Assembly (NCBI RefSeq): GCF_035046505.1
Contig: NC_089822.1
Span: forward strand, 101,874,659-101,938,658
Direction: 5' to 3'
DNA length: 64,000 nucleotides
Origin: Tiliqua scincoides
Lineage: Eukaryota > Chordata > Lepidosauria > Squamata > Scincidae
Below are positions 20,490 through 32,204 of this stretch, one piece after another. How positions within the stretch are numbered: position 1 is the stretch's first letter; every line of letters starts with the position of its first letter. Under the pieces are notes generated by a model that searched no databases, had not been told where the DNA came from, and saw only the letters and a program-made list of their open reading frames with translations. The position numbers and the translations under genes were made by a program.

Positions 20490-21633
20490 CTAGGAACTAG
20501 TAATTTGAGGGAGCATCAAAGCAAAGTATACACATGAGCACAGACCATTCTAATGCTACTTCCCCTTCAGCTGAGGTCTTTAGAAGAGGCAAGCAGAGCT
20601 CTGGTGGGTAAGAAGCCAGGTTCTTATGGGTCATACAATAGATTTGTAACAGCTAAGCTTATGGACACATCCCCCCACCCAGTCTCCAGGACCACAGTAG
20701 CAAAGTCAGAAGTTCTTGTTCTTGAAGTTATTTGTTTTTCTTCCCTGGGACAGACATGAAAATTGCCATGGAATGTAATGGGAGAATGCCTAGCATCTCA
20801 CCCTCTTCGCCCCAAGTTACCAGGATAAAACTTCATTCATATCCGGGTCTTATTTCAATTCTAATTTTTAGTTTTTAACCATTTTAAAGTTGGCAGTGCA
20901 ATATAGTCCATTTCCTGCGTATTGTAAGTTGGGGGGTTGTGATTAAGACACCGTAGCTTATGGTCATCATATATTAACATCGTTAATGTTGCAGGCAGGA
21001 AGGAGATTTGAGGCTGGTTTAAATTGCCAGCCAAAAATCACCTCCACAGAACACCTTTCAGCCTGCAGCAAAAGTTATTCTCCTTAAATTGACCCTTCCC
21101 AAGTCATGTTTAGCACTCAGCTGCATGCAGAAGTCTTGCAGAGCACTGATTTGCATGCAGACATACTACATTTTTAGATGTTCAAAAATTTATATCAAAC
21201 ATTTTAAAACATGAAATTAGACTTGATTGGAAAGAAATCAGGCTCCTATATTTGCTGCTTCCGCTTATGGGGGAGAGGGGGACAGATACTGCTACCAAAT
21301 CACAGATATGCTAAAAATCTTGTTTCTTTATTGTATTTGAAGGGCAGGTCTCTGTTCCTTCTCAGAGGAGGTAAAAAATAAACTCCAGTAACTTCATAAA
21401 GAAACAGTAAGTTCCATCCTCAGACAATTGAACTGTGACTGTAGCCTTTTCTTTGCTCTGTGGGGCACAGTGGAGAGAGGGCAAGAAGGCACGTGATCAC
21501 TGCTTTCCTAACATGTTTTGCCAGAATTCATGCTCTTCCTTCTAATATGACCAAGATTTTCATTTTTAAAGTGAAGAACTGAACATGCCTTCTAGCAGCC
21601 CCTTTTGATCACCAATCAAGTAGTCACTGATTA
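20490..21633. other. Intergenic, no gene seen
   Basis: No coding or repeat assignment. A lone octamer ATTTGCAT lies near 21150. Confidence 0.35.
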
Positions 21634-23262
21634 ACAGCCCAATCCTAACTTGTGCTGGAACAGGCAGGCCAGTGGGCCTGCGCTGTATCCAGAACAAATT
21701 TGGGCCCAGAACCTGGGGCAAGAGGAAAACTTTCCCCTTACCCTATGTTGCGCCGCACTGGCCCCAATGGGTCTACTTGGATCTGTGCCATCTCAGGAGA
21801 TAGCGCAAATCTGAGCAGAACAGAGCAACCAGAGGTCATTCCGTGCCACCTGAGAATAGGGTCAGGATCCGGCATGACTGCCAGATCCTGGCTGTGCCTC
21901 CTGCTCCCTGCCCAGCCGCCTTCAGGAACACCCACTGCCCACCCTCCCCTCTCCGAAACACCTCCTTCCTGCCTCCTTCCGCACTCCCCACATCCCCCCC
22001 CAGACCCCTGTGTTGGCTGAGCTTGGCCAATGCAAACTTACCCACAAAACCTGGATCTGGCGCGGGGAGGCCAGTGCAACTCCTTGCGCTGGCCTCCCTG
22101 ACTCTTAAGGTGACACCGACGTGCCTTATGGCACGTGCCCCTTATGGCATGTTTGCGTCACCCCTGGGTTGCCGCTGATGGAAGGTGGCAGAATGACCAG
22201 GGTGACATGCCATTTGAGTCAATAGCCTAATAGCCACACTGCTAAGCATAGGAACACAGAAGCTGCTTGGCTTTATTAAAGAGAGCAATATTGCTAGTTA
22301 AATTGAAGCAGCTTGAGTCTCAGAGCATAAACACTTTGGAATCTAGCTTAAGATAAGGGGTACCAGGCAACTGCTGGAGAGATGGGCCTCACGTCTTGGC
22401 AGAGGCACACACGTCTTGGCAAAGACATTCACTCACTGATTTATGCATGTATTCAGTAGAGAGACTCTGTAGCTTTTATATTTATACTTTCATGCTTTTA
22501 GAGCAAAAGACACACATAGACAGAACAGGACAGAATAGTCTTCGCCCTAGATAACCCACACATAGATAACCTGCCCTAGATAACCCACACATAGGGGAGA
22601 CAGTTGTCATTAGAAGCAGGCCATAGGGGCCAAAGTTGCTCGATTTCAGAAAAGTCTTAAGAGACACTTAATAAAGACACAGACCTTAGCTTTACAGAGG
22701 GCCTCTCAAATGTTTATATTAATACATGAAGATAAGAGATAAGGCGCTAGGAAGAGACAGTCAGAGCCTTCCCTAGTAAGAAAACCTGTCAAAACAATTT
22801 TAATTGGCTTAAATTAAGTGAATGTAATGCAGCGCTGGGTAAATGGTGTTATAGTGCACCCTGCTGGTTTTTGAAAACTTTGTAATTAAATATTATTATT
22901 GTGTTTAATGCTTAATTCTACCTTTTATGGAAACCTGTAACCTGAAACACACCTATCAGGTACAAGCCCACCTTATCTGTGACCTATTAGGTGTTTGCCC
23001 CATCTCTGATGTAAAATTTCAGCCAATAGGAAGTCTAGATTTTGGGACAAAGAGCCGAAGATTGTATAAATGGTCTTGACAACATTGAAAGCCCACTCCC
23101 ATGCTTTGGACATGAGTCCCATGGGTTGCCATTGCACAGAATTCAAATAAACAGCCTGCAAACTATCACCCTTGGGTAGCAAGTCTTCCTTGAATTGATG
23201 ACTTCTTTCAGCCTCGCAACACCGCCAGTGACTTGTTAGGGCTTAGGATTGTGTCCTAAGGC
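21634..23262. mobile_element. GC-rich MITE split by an LTR
   Basis: The left part (21634-22175) begins CAGCCCAATCCTAAC. The right part (23222-23262) ends TTAGGATTGTGTCC, its approximate inverse. The solo LTR at 22176-23221 lies between them. Confidence 0.55.
22176..23221 (+). mobile_element. Solo LTR, family 1 copy 1 (fossil)
   Basis: A 1046-bp long terminal repeat beginning TGATGGAAGG and ending CTCGCAACA, with perfect 4-bp target duplications CCGC (22172-22175 and 23222-23225). TATAAA-like sequence lies near 23063 and AATAAA near 23148. It is related to the longer copies at 42934-45079 and 48603-50657. No interior remains. Confidence 0.78.
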
Positions 23263-23267
23263 TGTAA

Positions 23268-23825
23268 TCCTATCAGGTGATCCGTTGGGGCCCAATTCTA
23301 GCGGACCAGCGCCAGCAGGCATTGTTGCAAATATGTTGTAAGGCATGCCTACAACACTTACCACTGGGCTGGCACCGGTGCTGGCTCAGTTTAAGCCTGC
23401 ACTGGACCAGTGCTGGGCAGACTAATGCTGTCTGGAGCTCTGGGAAAGCACTGAGTGGCAGAATGGTAAGCTGGAGGTGGTGGTTCCTGGGCAGGGGGAG
23501 AGTAGGGGGAAGGCATGGTGGGGGGAGGGAGCACAGCGGGAAGGGGTGGAGATGGTAGCAGGCCCTGGCACCATATCCTAACACCCTTCCCAGCCCAGGA
23601 GACTCAACACACGTTCCTTGAATTTGCACCCTCTCAATAGCGGGTGCAGATCTGAAGAGACCTATCGGCACTGCCTGGCCATTGCACGGGGTAAAGGAGT
23701 GTACCCCTTACCCCAAGTAGACCCCTCACTGCTTCCCAGTCCCATCCAGTCCCATTGGATGCAGTGATCACCATTTTGGCGCTTTTGTAACCCTGGGTGA
23801 TGGGAAGCACAGGACTGGGCTGATA
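23268..23825. mobile_element. Probable GC-rich MITE
   Basis: Contains GGGCCCAATTCTAGC near the left and ACAGGACTGGGCTGA on the right, resembling other GC-rich elements here. The ends are diverged. Confidence 0.35.
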
Positions 23826-23865
23826 ATCACTTAAATGTTCTCCATTGGTTCAAATGCTTGGCAAG

Positions 23866-23970
23866 GGGAAGAGCTGTAGCTCAGCCATAGAGTTCTTGAC
23901 TGCACATGGAGTGCCCCAGGTCTGCCCAGTCCTTAGCTTCTATGTTTTGTTTTGTTTTGTTTTGCTTTTA
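23866..23970 (+). mobile_element. tRNA-derived SINE head plus TTTTG microsatellite
   Basis: GAGCTGTAGCTCAGCCATAGAG resembles a tRNA box A region. A truncated SINE body follows, then a TTTTG run at 23943-23968. Confidence 0.45.
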
Positions 23971-24539
23971 TTAATGATTGTTATTGGGGAGTTGCATTTA
24001 TAATTCAAAAAATATTTCCCTGCAGAAGGATACAGGATGATCAGTCCTACTTCCTCCAAGGAAAAAAAAATAGCAATGGTAAAATGAAACAGCTCTCTGA
24101 GAAGGAATCTAAGAGGTTTCAGGTTAGCACTGTGCAGAGAGAGGGAACGCTTCCTTTTAAAGAAGAAAATGAGAGCATCCAATCAAATGGATTAAAGCTT
24201 TATTGTAAAAGAACAGAAGTAAAAAAACAATGATGTACTGTACATCAAAGATACCCTTTCCCCACTAGTTCAATAAAAATGCAGTAAGAAATATCACTCA
24301 ACCCTCACAAATTCCAATTCTGTGCACTAAAAGTGATAGTAAGAAGGAATGCTGTTTGGGGAAGGAATTCCAGGGAGCCTTACAGCTCAATCCTGACCGG
24401 AGCATGGGGCTGCCACAGCACCAAAATGGCTGCCGTGGCATCCAACACACAACCGTGCAGGGCAAGGTAGACAGAAGATGGTCTGGCTCAGCTGTATAAG
24501 GCAACATATGTTCAGGTAAATGTAGAGTTTAGTTGGGGA

Positions 24540-25469
24540 TCAACAAGATCTGCACTTCTGCAGAATTTTAATCAAGGCCCTTTTCACATCCTTGTTTTTC
24601 AGACTGTATATCATGGGATTGAACAAGGGAATGACAATGCTGTAAAAGAGAGAAATCATTTTGTCCTGACCTGGGGAATGACTAGCCTCAGGCCTCATGT
24701 ACATAAATATGGCACTGCCATAGAAGAGCACCACCACCAAGGCATGGGAGGCACATGTGGAGAAAGCTTTGCGCTGACCTTGTGCAGATTGGATTTTCAA
24801 GATGGCAACCAGGATGCAGATGTAAGTCATCATAATAAAGGAAATAGGGATAAGCAAGGTGAAAATGCAACCCACTGAAGTAACCTTTTCAATCACTTCG
24901 GTGTCAGCACATGCCAGCTTCAGCAATGCTGGCATTTCACAGAAAAAGTGATCGATGACATTGGACCCACAAAACGGTAACTGCCAGGTGAGGACAGCGT
25001 GTGCCACTGGCAATAAAAGGCCACAAGTCCAGGCTGCCATGGCCAGCTTCAGGCACACTCTTTTGTCCATGAGGAATGTATAGTGAAGAGGGTGACAAAT
25101 TGCCACATATCTATCATAAGCCATCACTGCAAGGAGGATACACTCTGTTGTGGCCAAAGCTAGGAAGACATACATCTGTATAGCACACCTGGGCAATGAG
25201 ATGGGCTTCTTTGGAGTATGGAGGTTGATCAACATCTGAGGAACCGTGCTGGAAGTATAGCAAATGTCCACACAGGCAAGTTGGCTCAAGAAGAAATACA
25301 TGGGAGTGTGGAGACGGGAATCCAGCCATATGAGCATCATTATGATCATATTGCCCATCAGAGTGATGATGTAAGTCACAGAAAAAAGTCCCAAAAGCAA
25401 CAGACGGATTTTCAGGCTCCTGGAGAGACCAAGCAGGAGGAATTCAGTCACAAAAGTTTGGTTCCACAT
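24540..25469 (-). CDS. Olfactory receptor, OR2A-like, intact
   Basis: A full-length 309-aa class II odorant receptor, a ciliary GPCR that would signal through Golf in olfactory neurons. Motifs: N-glycosylation Asn3 (NQT), GN at 39-40, LHTPMYFFLS at 53-62, TM3 Cys95, MAYDRY at 116-121, KAFSTCASH at 234-242 and NPMIY at 284-288. The opening NQTFVTEFLLLG and LDSRLHTPMYFFLS resemble mammalian OR2A proteins. 22 nt before the ATG lies a strong acceptor (CTTTTTCCTGTGCACAG on the minus strand), typical of OR genes with noncoding 5' exons. The paralogue at 36478-37407 shares this site and the flank and differs at about 42 of 309 residues by my hand count. No disruption is visible. Confidence 0.96.
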   Translation of the reverse strand: MWNQTFVTEFLLLGLSRSLKIRLLLLGLFSVTYIITLMGNMIIMMLIWLDSRLHTPMYFFLSQLACVDICYTSSTVPQMLINLHTPKKPISLPRCAIQMYVFLALATTECILLAVMAYDRYVAICHPLHYTFLMDKRVCLKLAMAAWTCGLLLPVAHAVLTWQLPFCGSNVIDHFFCEMPALLKLACADTEVIEKVTSVGCIFTLLIPISFIMMTYICILVAILKIQSAQGQRKAFSTCASHALVVVLFYGSAIFMYMRPEASHSPGQDKMISLFYSIVIPLFNPMIYSLKNKDVKRALIKILQKCRSC

Positions 25470-25750
25470 AGTGGCTTCCTAGTCTGATGGTCTGTGCACA
25501 GGAAAAAGAAGATGAAGTGTGTAAATCTTGAGTTGTGTTTACAAAGTGAAGAAAGAAATCTGTCTTTCATTCTATATGTCTTTTCATTCTATTCTATTCT
25601 TCCATAGAATGAATGTACATTGATGATGGTAAATACTACTAATAATACTGTAAAAATGGAATGGACTTCATCTCTCCAAGTCAAATGGAAGGACTGATAA
25701 GGTGTATATATGAAGAAGGATCAGTTTGCAGTCTTGAGAAAGAGGGACCA

Positions 25751-26306
25751 TGTCAGGATATTTTGGCACGACCGGGAGAAATTTACTGCCTGAGCATGAC
25801 AAGGCCTGAAAGCCTGGGGCCTGTATCTAGATGTAAGCCCAAGGCTAAGTAAGGCCAAAGAAAAGTGTACCATGTGACCCTGGACTGACCAATGGTGCCG
25901 GACAAATATGCTGAGTCACAGTGACTTAGCAGCCCCAATGCAAGTCTATGGGAGAGGGGCTGGTGCAACCTGGGAGGATGATGTAACCAAGTCACGAGAG
26001 AATGAGGTAATGGGGATGTGGTCATCCCTTACCCGATTGGTCAGGGGAGGTATAAAAGGGATGCTGCTAGAGCCTACCCTCGTGGGTCGTTGGAAGGAGT
26101 TTGGAAGAGCATAAATCTGTGGTGGTGTATCTGAAGAACTGTGCTTGCTGTTATGCTGCTGGTGAGACTGGCTACTTTTATCCTATGTAAATACAGCTTG
26201 GTGGTGGACATCTGCCTGGCTCGTGTTTTCATTCCTTCTCTTCGCTATCTTGGATCACTTCAGGTGCCAGCAATTCGCTGCACTACTTTCTCTGTGGGCT
26301 TTGCAC
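25751..26306 (+). mobile_element. Probable solo LTR (fossil)
   Basis: About 556 bp beginning TGTCAGGATATTTTGGCACG, with TATAAAAGGG near 26051, and flanked by ACCA on both sides (25747-25750 and 26307-26310). The right end reads TTTGCAC and is not a clean CA, so the boundary is tentative. Confidence 0.45.
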
Positions 26307-26489
26307 ACCACATAGCCCCAACAGATCAAAGTTAAGAGGGGGTGTGCAGCTGGAAGTACCTGGTGGGACCAGCCTTTTTCTGGGAATCCAATGCAATGTG
26401 GCAGATTTTTCTGCTCAGGAAGAGTTCACATGCTGCTGATCTCTGTTTCTTTCTTGGACATTAAATAAATAAATCAAATGTTTATTGCA

Positions 26490-27110
26490 GGGGGGCTCCC
26501 ATATCTGTGAATCCTGTATCCGCGGTTTCAGATATCCATGGATAAGAGCACCCCCTCCACAGCCCCCACCCTCTGTGGGGGTTCTGCTCTGGAATGCCTG
26601 TCCCTGCAGCCTGTCCCTTATGTACATGAGACCTGCAGCCTGTCCCTACAGAAATCTGCCTCCTGGAGAAATCCAGAGGCAAGGGGAGCTGTCCTGGACA
26701 TTGGCCCACAGGTCACAGAATGGTGGTTTTCAACCGAAAAATTCTGCAGGCAAATGTCTATGGCCTCTGCGGGACTCAGAAGCCCCTCCAGAAGTAGCTC
26801 CCCTTGCCTCTGGAGGATTCAGGATGCAGGGATGGGCATTCCAGAACAGAACCCCCACAGATAAGGGAGCACACCTGTACTGAAACACCATAATTCTTCA
26901 GTAATCTCTCTTCCAAAGGATTTTTTAAAATGGTAATTTACTGAAGAAGGGTCAGGACTGCAATTTAAGATTGTCAAGGAGTTGGACAGAGAAAACTATC
27001 TGCCTTAAACAAATTCAAAGATGGATGAATCACAGGGAGACTCCCATATCCGCGAATCCTGTATCCATGGTTTCACATGTCTGCAGATAAGAGCGTCCCC
27101 CCACATAAAA
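26490..27110. repeat. Two copies of an unnamed interspersed repeat
   Basis: CTCCCATATCTGTGAATCCTG near 26506 and CTCCCATATCCGCGAATCCTG near 27042 start related units with GTATCC..GGTTTCA and ATAAGAGC. The first copy extends to about 26880. Confidence 0.5.
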
Positions 27111-27129
27111 AAAAATGCTGGTATATTCT

Positions 27130-27300
27130 TAGAACCTCTGACTGTCATCTTTGAGAAATCCTGGAGAAAGTGTACAGTGACACAAAACTGGAGAAGGGCT
27201 AATGTTCCAGTGGTCAAAAAGGAAAAGAAGGTGTACTCAGGAAATGAGAGACTGTGATCCCAGAGAAGCTACTAGAACAAATTATATGGAAGTATCTTCC
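27130..27300 (+). mobile_element. CR1 LINE reverse-transcriptase fragment
   Basis: The plus-strand frame reads NWRRANVPVVKKEKKVYSGNER, corresponding to the conserved DWRKANV...KKGKK...GNYRP stretch of CR1 reverse transcriptase. It may be one element with 29000-29160, split by later DNA transposons. Confidence 0.6.
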
Positions 27301-27673
27301 ATGTTATAAGTATCTTCCAGGTATTAGCTTGGAAGTATCTTGATAACAGTGTGATGGTTAGAAGCCAGAATACGTTTGTCCCAACTTGCTGTCCAAAAAC
27401 TGGTAGATGCTGCTACCAGAGCAAGGACCAAAAAGAGGGTGCCCCTCCCTATCCTACCTCCTACTTTGGGTAGTCCTGTTTGCTGCGATTCCATCAGTGT
27501 AGTAGGCAGTTGCCATAGGAACAATCCAGGAAGCCACTTAGCCCGGTCAACCCCAGAGCATACACACTTAGCTTGTATAGCATCCGCAGCCCCCAAGCAT
27601 TTGGTCAGGGAGTGAGAGGCTTTGGGATGTATCTCTAGAGAGAAAAGTACAAGGAAGCAACCTGCAAGACTAA

Positions 27674-28104
27674 CAGCCCAATCCTGAGCTGCCTGGGGTG
27701 CACAGCTGCAGCAACGCCGAAAACAGCTCCCGCCATATCCTGTGTGCCTCAGCCTGCTATGGGCAGCGCCTCGGGAGAAGGTGATTTTGTCCCCTTCTCC
27801 CAGGTAAGGGAAGCAGCCCCCGCAATGGCGTTCATGTAGGGCGCCGAGCCCTGCAGGAACGGATAGGATGGGACCCGCCTCCTGCCTCCCCGCTCCCTCT
27901 CCCAGCATGCCTCCCGTCTGCCCCTCTGCACCCCTGCCCACCTGGCCTAGAGGACGGGCGCCCACCTGGCACTAGCCCAACACCGGCCAGTGGTAGGCTA
28001 GCATGGGTGCTGGCCCGGCGGTAAGCCTTGCAGACGTGCCTTACAGCAAATTTGCAACAGTGCGCTCCGGCGTAAAGACGGAGTGCTGAGTTCAGGATTG
28101 GGCT
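27674..28104. mobile_element. GC-rich MITE with CAGCCCAATCCTGA ends
   Basis: The inverted ends CAGCCCAATCCTGAG and TTCAGGATTGGGCTC are clear. The interior resembles 8876-9340. The long minus-strand open frame here is a composition effect. Confidence 0.65.
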
Positions 28105-28108
28105 CTAA

Positions 28109-28200
28109 GACTGCAATCCTAATCACACTTTCCTGAGAGTAAGCCCCACTGAATAAAATAGGACTTACTTCTGAGTAGACCTGGTTAGGATTGTACCCTA
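28109..28200. mobile_element. Palindromic MITE (TAGGATTGCAG type)
   Basis: The ends GACTGCAATCCTAATCACAC and CTGGTTAGGATTGTACC are inverted. The core AGTAAGCCCC/GGACTTACTTC is shared with the other copies. Confidence 0.65.
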
Positions 28201-28358
28201 AGGGCCCATTCCCATCCAACTTTCCAGCACCAGTGTGGGTGCAGTGCAACCCCAAGGTAAGGGAACAAATGTTCCCTCCATGACCCCTACTGCAGGATGC
28301 AGTACGTGCTCTTTGCATAGCTGCATCAGTGCTGGAAAGTTGGATAGGATTGGGCCCT
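28201..28358. mobile_element. MITE with ~30-bp inverted repeats
   Basis: Left AGGGCCCATTCCCATCCAAC and TTTCCAGCAC face right GTGCTGGAAAGTTGGATAGG and ATTGGGCCCT. Same family as 42646-42837. Confidence 0.75.
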
Positions 28359-28644
28359 AACAGGAGTTTATCAAGAAAAGCAAATGGGGAATGAGAAAAG
28401 GTCAAACAGGCAAAAATAGGCTTAAACCTAGGGGCCAAATGAAAATAATCAAAACGAGCACTTCAACACGCACATCAACCTTGCCTAGACAAGCACTTAC
28501 TACATTGGACAGCCCCTTCATTCCTGTCCAGGGGCTGGAAGGGCAGTCAGTAATGTGCAGGTGACACCTGCAAGTGCTGGAACAAAACATACACTGGCTC
28601 AAATAAGGTGGGGATTGAGATTTTATGCTTCTGACTGGCTCATC

Positions 28645-28990
28645 CAATGTTTCTCAAACAGTGGGTCAGGACCCACTAGGTGGGTCGCAAGCCAATTTCA
28701 GGTGCGTCACCATTCATTTCATTATTTTACTTTTAATCTATTAGACTTGATGCTACCATGCCATGTGACTGCGTTAGGGGTAATGTTATAGATCTCTACT
28801 TTGAACAGGCTACTCTGTATATGCTTTTAACAATGGTAGTAAATGGGACTTACTACTGGGTCAGTGTGGGTAAGGATTGCAGTGTAGGATTGCTAAAAAT
28901 TTTCCTGCTTGATGATGTCACTTCTGTTGGGTCCTGACAGATTCTCATTCTAAAAAGTGGGTCCCAGTGCTAAAGGTTTGAGAACCACTG
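28645..28990. mobile_element. hAT-like (Charlie-type) nonautonomous element
   Basis: The ends CAATGTTTCTCAAAC and GTTTGAGAACCACTG are inverted. The flanks GGCTCATC and GGCTAATA form a 6-of-8 target duplication. GGGTCCCAGTGCTAAAGG is a familiar terminal motif. Confidence 0.65.
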
Positions 28991-28999
28991 GGCTAATAA

Positions 29000-29160
29000 T
29001 TTGTCCTAGACTTGGTACTCTTCAAAATTTTAATCAAGATCAATTGGATGACTTGGTAGAGGAAATCTTTATCACATCTGCCAATGACGCAAAACCAGGT
29101 AGGAAAATTGATATCTCAGAAGACAGGAATAAAATTCAAAACATTCTTGACATGTTTTGA
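29000..29160 (+). mobile_element. CR1 LINE reverse-transcriptase fragment
   Basis: The frame ANDAKPGRKIDISEDRNKIQ matches the FADDTKLGR...EDR.KIQ segment of CR1. The catalytic pair appears as ND. Confidence 0.6.
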
Positions 29161-29287
29161 AAAGGCTGAAACTATCAAAACTATCAAAACAATACTAGTC
29201 ATATCTGCTCTTTCTGAATAACACAGAAGTGACTTTGCCATTTCATGATATTTCTTCCATTTTTGTCTCCTTATATCTGTTATCTCC

Positions 29288-29352
29288 CCTGGGAATACCG
29301 GGTGCTGTAGGCTTATACCATAGTCTTTCGAGACTGAAGGCTGCCAACCAAT
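29288..29352 (+). mobile_element. 5S-rRNA-derived SINE, 5'-truncated
   Basis: Starts within 5S at CTGGGAATACCGGGTGCTGT and continues with the same non-5S tail (GCTTATACCATAGTCTTTCG) as the copy at 18632-18750. Confidence 0.8.
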
Positions 29353-30029
29353 CTGAGGGGACGCTTGGATCCAGAAATAGATTTGACAGGTTCTTCCTGG
29401 TTTTGATCCTCCCTTGTCACTTTCACTAAGGATTGGTGCAGAAAATTAATCAGTTAAAAAAAAAAGTAAATAAATAATACCCTGGAGAGCATTTTTCAGT
29501 TAAAATAAAGTATTTTTAAAGAATGAGAGTAAAATCTATACAGTAAATTGAGAGAGATTTGGGGATCATATTACATTAGCATGTTTCATCACATTGTTCA
29601 GGATTCCTGCTTCCAAGTATTATTCTTACAATATTGTGGTTGTCACAATTAAAAAAAAACCTGAATAATGCTGAATAGTAGTTTTCAGAAACATGTTCCT
29701 TTAGTTTCTCACCTCTTTTTTTGTTGTTGTATTTCAGATTACTTTGCTGTCTAAGGTTTGTGGTTTGCATTTACTATTACATCTCAGTTTCCCAAGGAAA
29801 TTAGAAAAGGAAATGTTTGGTTGAAAGTCGGGGTATAGCAGGCTGAAACCAAAAGGCAACTAAATACATCAACAGTATTAAATCTCACTCTTCTGCCGGT
29901 TTTGGGAGTCTTCTTCCACTCCAGGCTTAGCTGCATCCTCAGTCACTTACCTCCTTCAAGGTGGTATCACATCACAAGATGTTGTGGGTAAAGGAGCCTA
30001 TTCTGCCGTCTTGGAAAGCCATGTTGCCT
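29353..30029. other. Intergenic, no gene seen
   Basis: AT-rich DNA with no recognised coding sequence. Confidence 0.35.
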
Positions 30030-30240
30030 CGGAAGGGATCAAAGCACAAGTGGTGGCACACTTGCTTTATGAATAGAGCACCCCAAATTCAACCTCAGCA
30101 TCTTCCATTAAAAGGAACTTGGACAGAAAGTCTGAACAAGATCCCAGGCTGATATCCAGATAGTTGCTGCTTGTCAAGCATGGACAACCTGGATTAGACA
30201 AATTGTGATTGAACTTGGTATTAGGCAGCTTTGTATGATT
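30030..30240 (+). mobile_element. tRNA-derived SINE, degenerate
   Basis: TTCAACCTCAGCATCTTCC resembles box B and the following region. It ends near TATTAGGCAGCTTTGTATG, as the copy at 46161-46352 ends with an AGGAGGCAGATTCCTAT-type tail. Confidence 0.5.
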
Positions 30241-30274
30241 TGATAATACTCAGAAAGCATATATCTTTTCTCAT

Positions 30275-31100
30275 ACCTTGAGTCTCAGTGGAATTTTTGG
30301 TGTTCGACTCTAGACACTGAGAGCTTAGCATTCACAAGTAGATTCCTCTGGGATCTTCTCTCAGTCTTTCTCTTGAGTTGCGTTTGAGCTGAGTATCAAC
30401 AGACAGTTCCCAGGTGAAGGACGGCCCTCTAATCCTGTAGCCATGATGCAAGTCCAAGTGCACGCAAAATCTTGTGACCCCGATTGAGAACGCATGCTTT
30501 CTATAGGCCAGGAGACCTGCAGTCAGTTAAATGGGTATTGCAACATCAGCAACCCGCTCAGAAGGCTGCTTTCACATGCAAAAGCACCTTGCCCTCCCCA
30601 CCCCCTCCCACCCCATTTGACCTTTTCCCCATCTCCATTCCACCCTCCGGCCCGCCTTTCCTGTCATGGTACCTGCTTTAGTAAGCAGCACGACAATGCA
30701 GGCAGGAAGGTGTGGGCCTTCCCACCAGCACTCCCAGCAGTGCGCTAAATGGCACAGCTCCAGTTTGGATCACCACTGTCTGTGTATGTGGTTAGTATAG
30801 GAAAACCAAGATATTTAGGGATTAAAACGCATATTTAAAGTATTATATTTTTAATTTAAACTGGTGGCCATTGTCAAACTTGAGACAGTTTTTTCTTGCT
30901 CATTCAGGTGATGATGATGATGATGATATTTACTCTATCTAGCTGGCCCCAGACATTTAAGGCAATGCATGCTCATGGTGCACATGGGTTAGGAACACTC
31001 AGAAGGCTGCTTTCATATACGTATATGCCCTCCTTGGTGAATCTGTGCATTTACACAGTGCAGAGCAAATCATATCAAGGAACATACCTTTCAAATGGTT
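30275..31100 (+). repeat. Duplicated segment related to 39185-40370
   Basis: 30275-30400 resembles 40265-40365, and 30470-31100 resembles 39185-39560 (CTTGTGACCC...GATTGAGA, AGGAGACCTGCAG, CAGAAGG). The order is reversed relative to 39-40 kb. A GC-rich element is inserted at about 30590-30780 and a GAT microsatellite lies at 30909-30927. Confidence 0.55.
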
Positions 31101-31430
31101 AGGAGCATGCCATATTTCAAATTCTTTTTTATCTTTATTTTCAATGTATTTTCATTTTTCATATCTTTCTTGATTTGTTAAATTTTTCACTTTATTTATT
31201 TTTTCATTTTCAAATGTTTTTTATTTTTTTAATAAAAAAGTTTTCTACAAATAGGTCTGAAAGCTTTGTTCCACCTTGTTCCGGTGCCCATTTTCATTGT
31301 CCGTTTGCCCCATTTATGCTGCATTGTAAAGGGTCAGTGAGGCTAAAGAAAAAGGCCAGTACCAAGAAAAAAGAAAAGTCGCAGAAGGGCACTGTGGAAG
31401 ATCGCAACATTGGACGATAAGCAACTGAAA

Positions 31431-31521
31431 GCACAAATCTATGCTTGTCTACTCTGAAGTAAGTCCCATTGTCTTCAGTGGAGCGTACTCTCAGGAAAGG
31501 ATGCGTAGAATTGCAGCCTAA
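31431..31521. mobile_element. Palindromic MITE (TAGGATTGCAG type)
   Basis: Core GAAGTAAGTCCCATTG...GTACTCTCAGG with the end GAATTGCAGCC. A diverged copy. Confidence 0.5.
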
Positions 31522-31638
31522 ATGAGCAACTGGATAGTGTAACTGAAAATGTTGAATCTTATAATACCGTTGCTTGAGTACTTATAGATCTACAGCAGCT
31601 TTTTTGTGGATTCAGGTCCACTTTGACCCGCACCAAAG

Positions 31639-32204
31639 TGTCGTACCCTTGCCCAGAAGGGCAGCGCCAGTTCGGTAGACAGGGTGGATTCTGTCCAGTG
31701 CCGCTGAGGCCGAATAAGCAGGCACTGCAAGGTGGAAGGCTTTGAAGGTTCTTTACTGTTCAACAGACATGTCTGTGACCTTTGAGAGTTTGCACACTCA
31801 GATTCAAAGGCAATGTCAAAAGGGTGGGACCCTCCTTTTATACATTTCAGTTGTCATTCAAAACACAGTCCCCCAAAAAGGGTGTTAACTTTCCCTGGTA
31901 ACGTTCCACTGACCTTTTCATACCCTCGCTCCCCCGCCCTTCTTCACTGTCCCTCTCATAGCTTTTGCCCCCCCCCTTCCAACAGGGAAGTAGTCTGGTT
32001 TCGGTCTGCCTGTTCAACATGTCTTGCTATTTTTGTTTTTAGCTATGATGATGCTGTTGTCTGCGGTTTTGTTAGCTGCCAGCAAAGGGTCTTTTAATAA
32101 TAAACTTTGCAAGGCAGCAAGTCTGGAGCTTTTCTCTTAAGTTCATACTTTGCCTGTCTTCGTTCTGCACCCCCTCCCTCTGTCCTGTATTGATGGCTGT
32201 TACA
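31639..32204 (-). mobile_element. Possible LTR with leader stub (fossil)
   Basis: On the minus strand it starts TGTAACAGCC and ends GTACGACA, with a TATAAAAGG-like box. A leader-like CTTTGGTGCGGGTC follows beyond its end. No target duplication was found, so the call is tentative. Confidence 0.35.

Noticed and set aside
25751-26306. Same LTR family as 9415 or 42934
   Set aside because: Its start and end sequences differ from both families, so it is kept as a separate tentative element.
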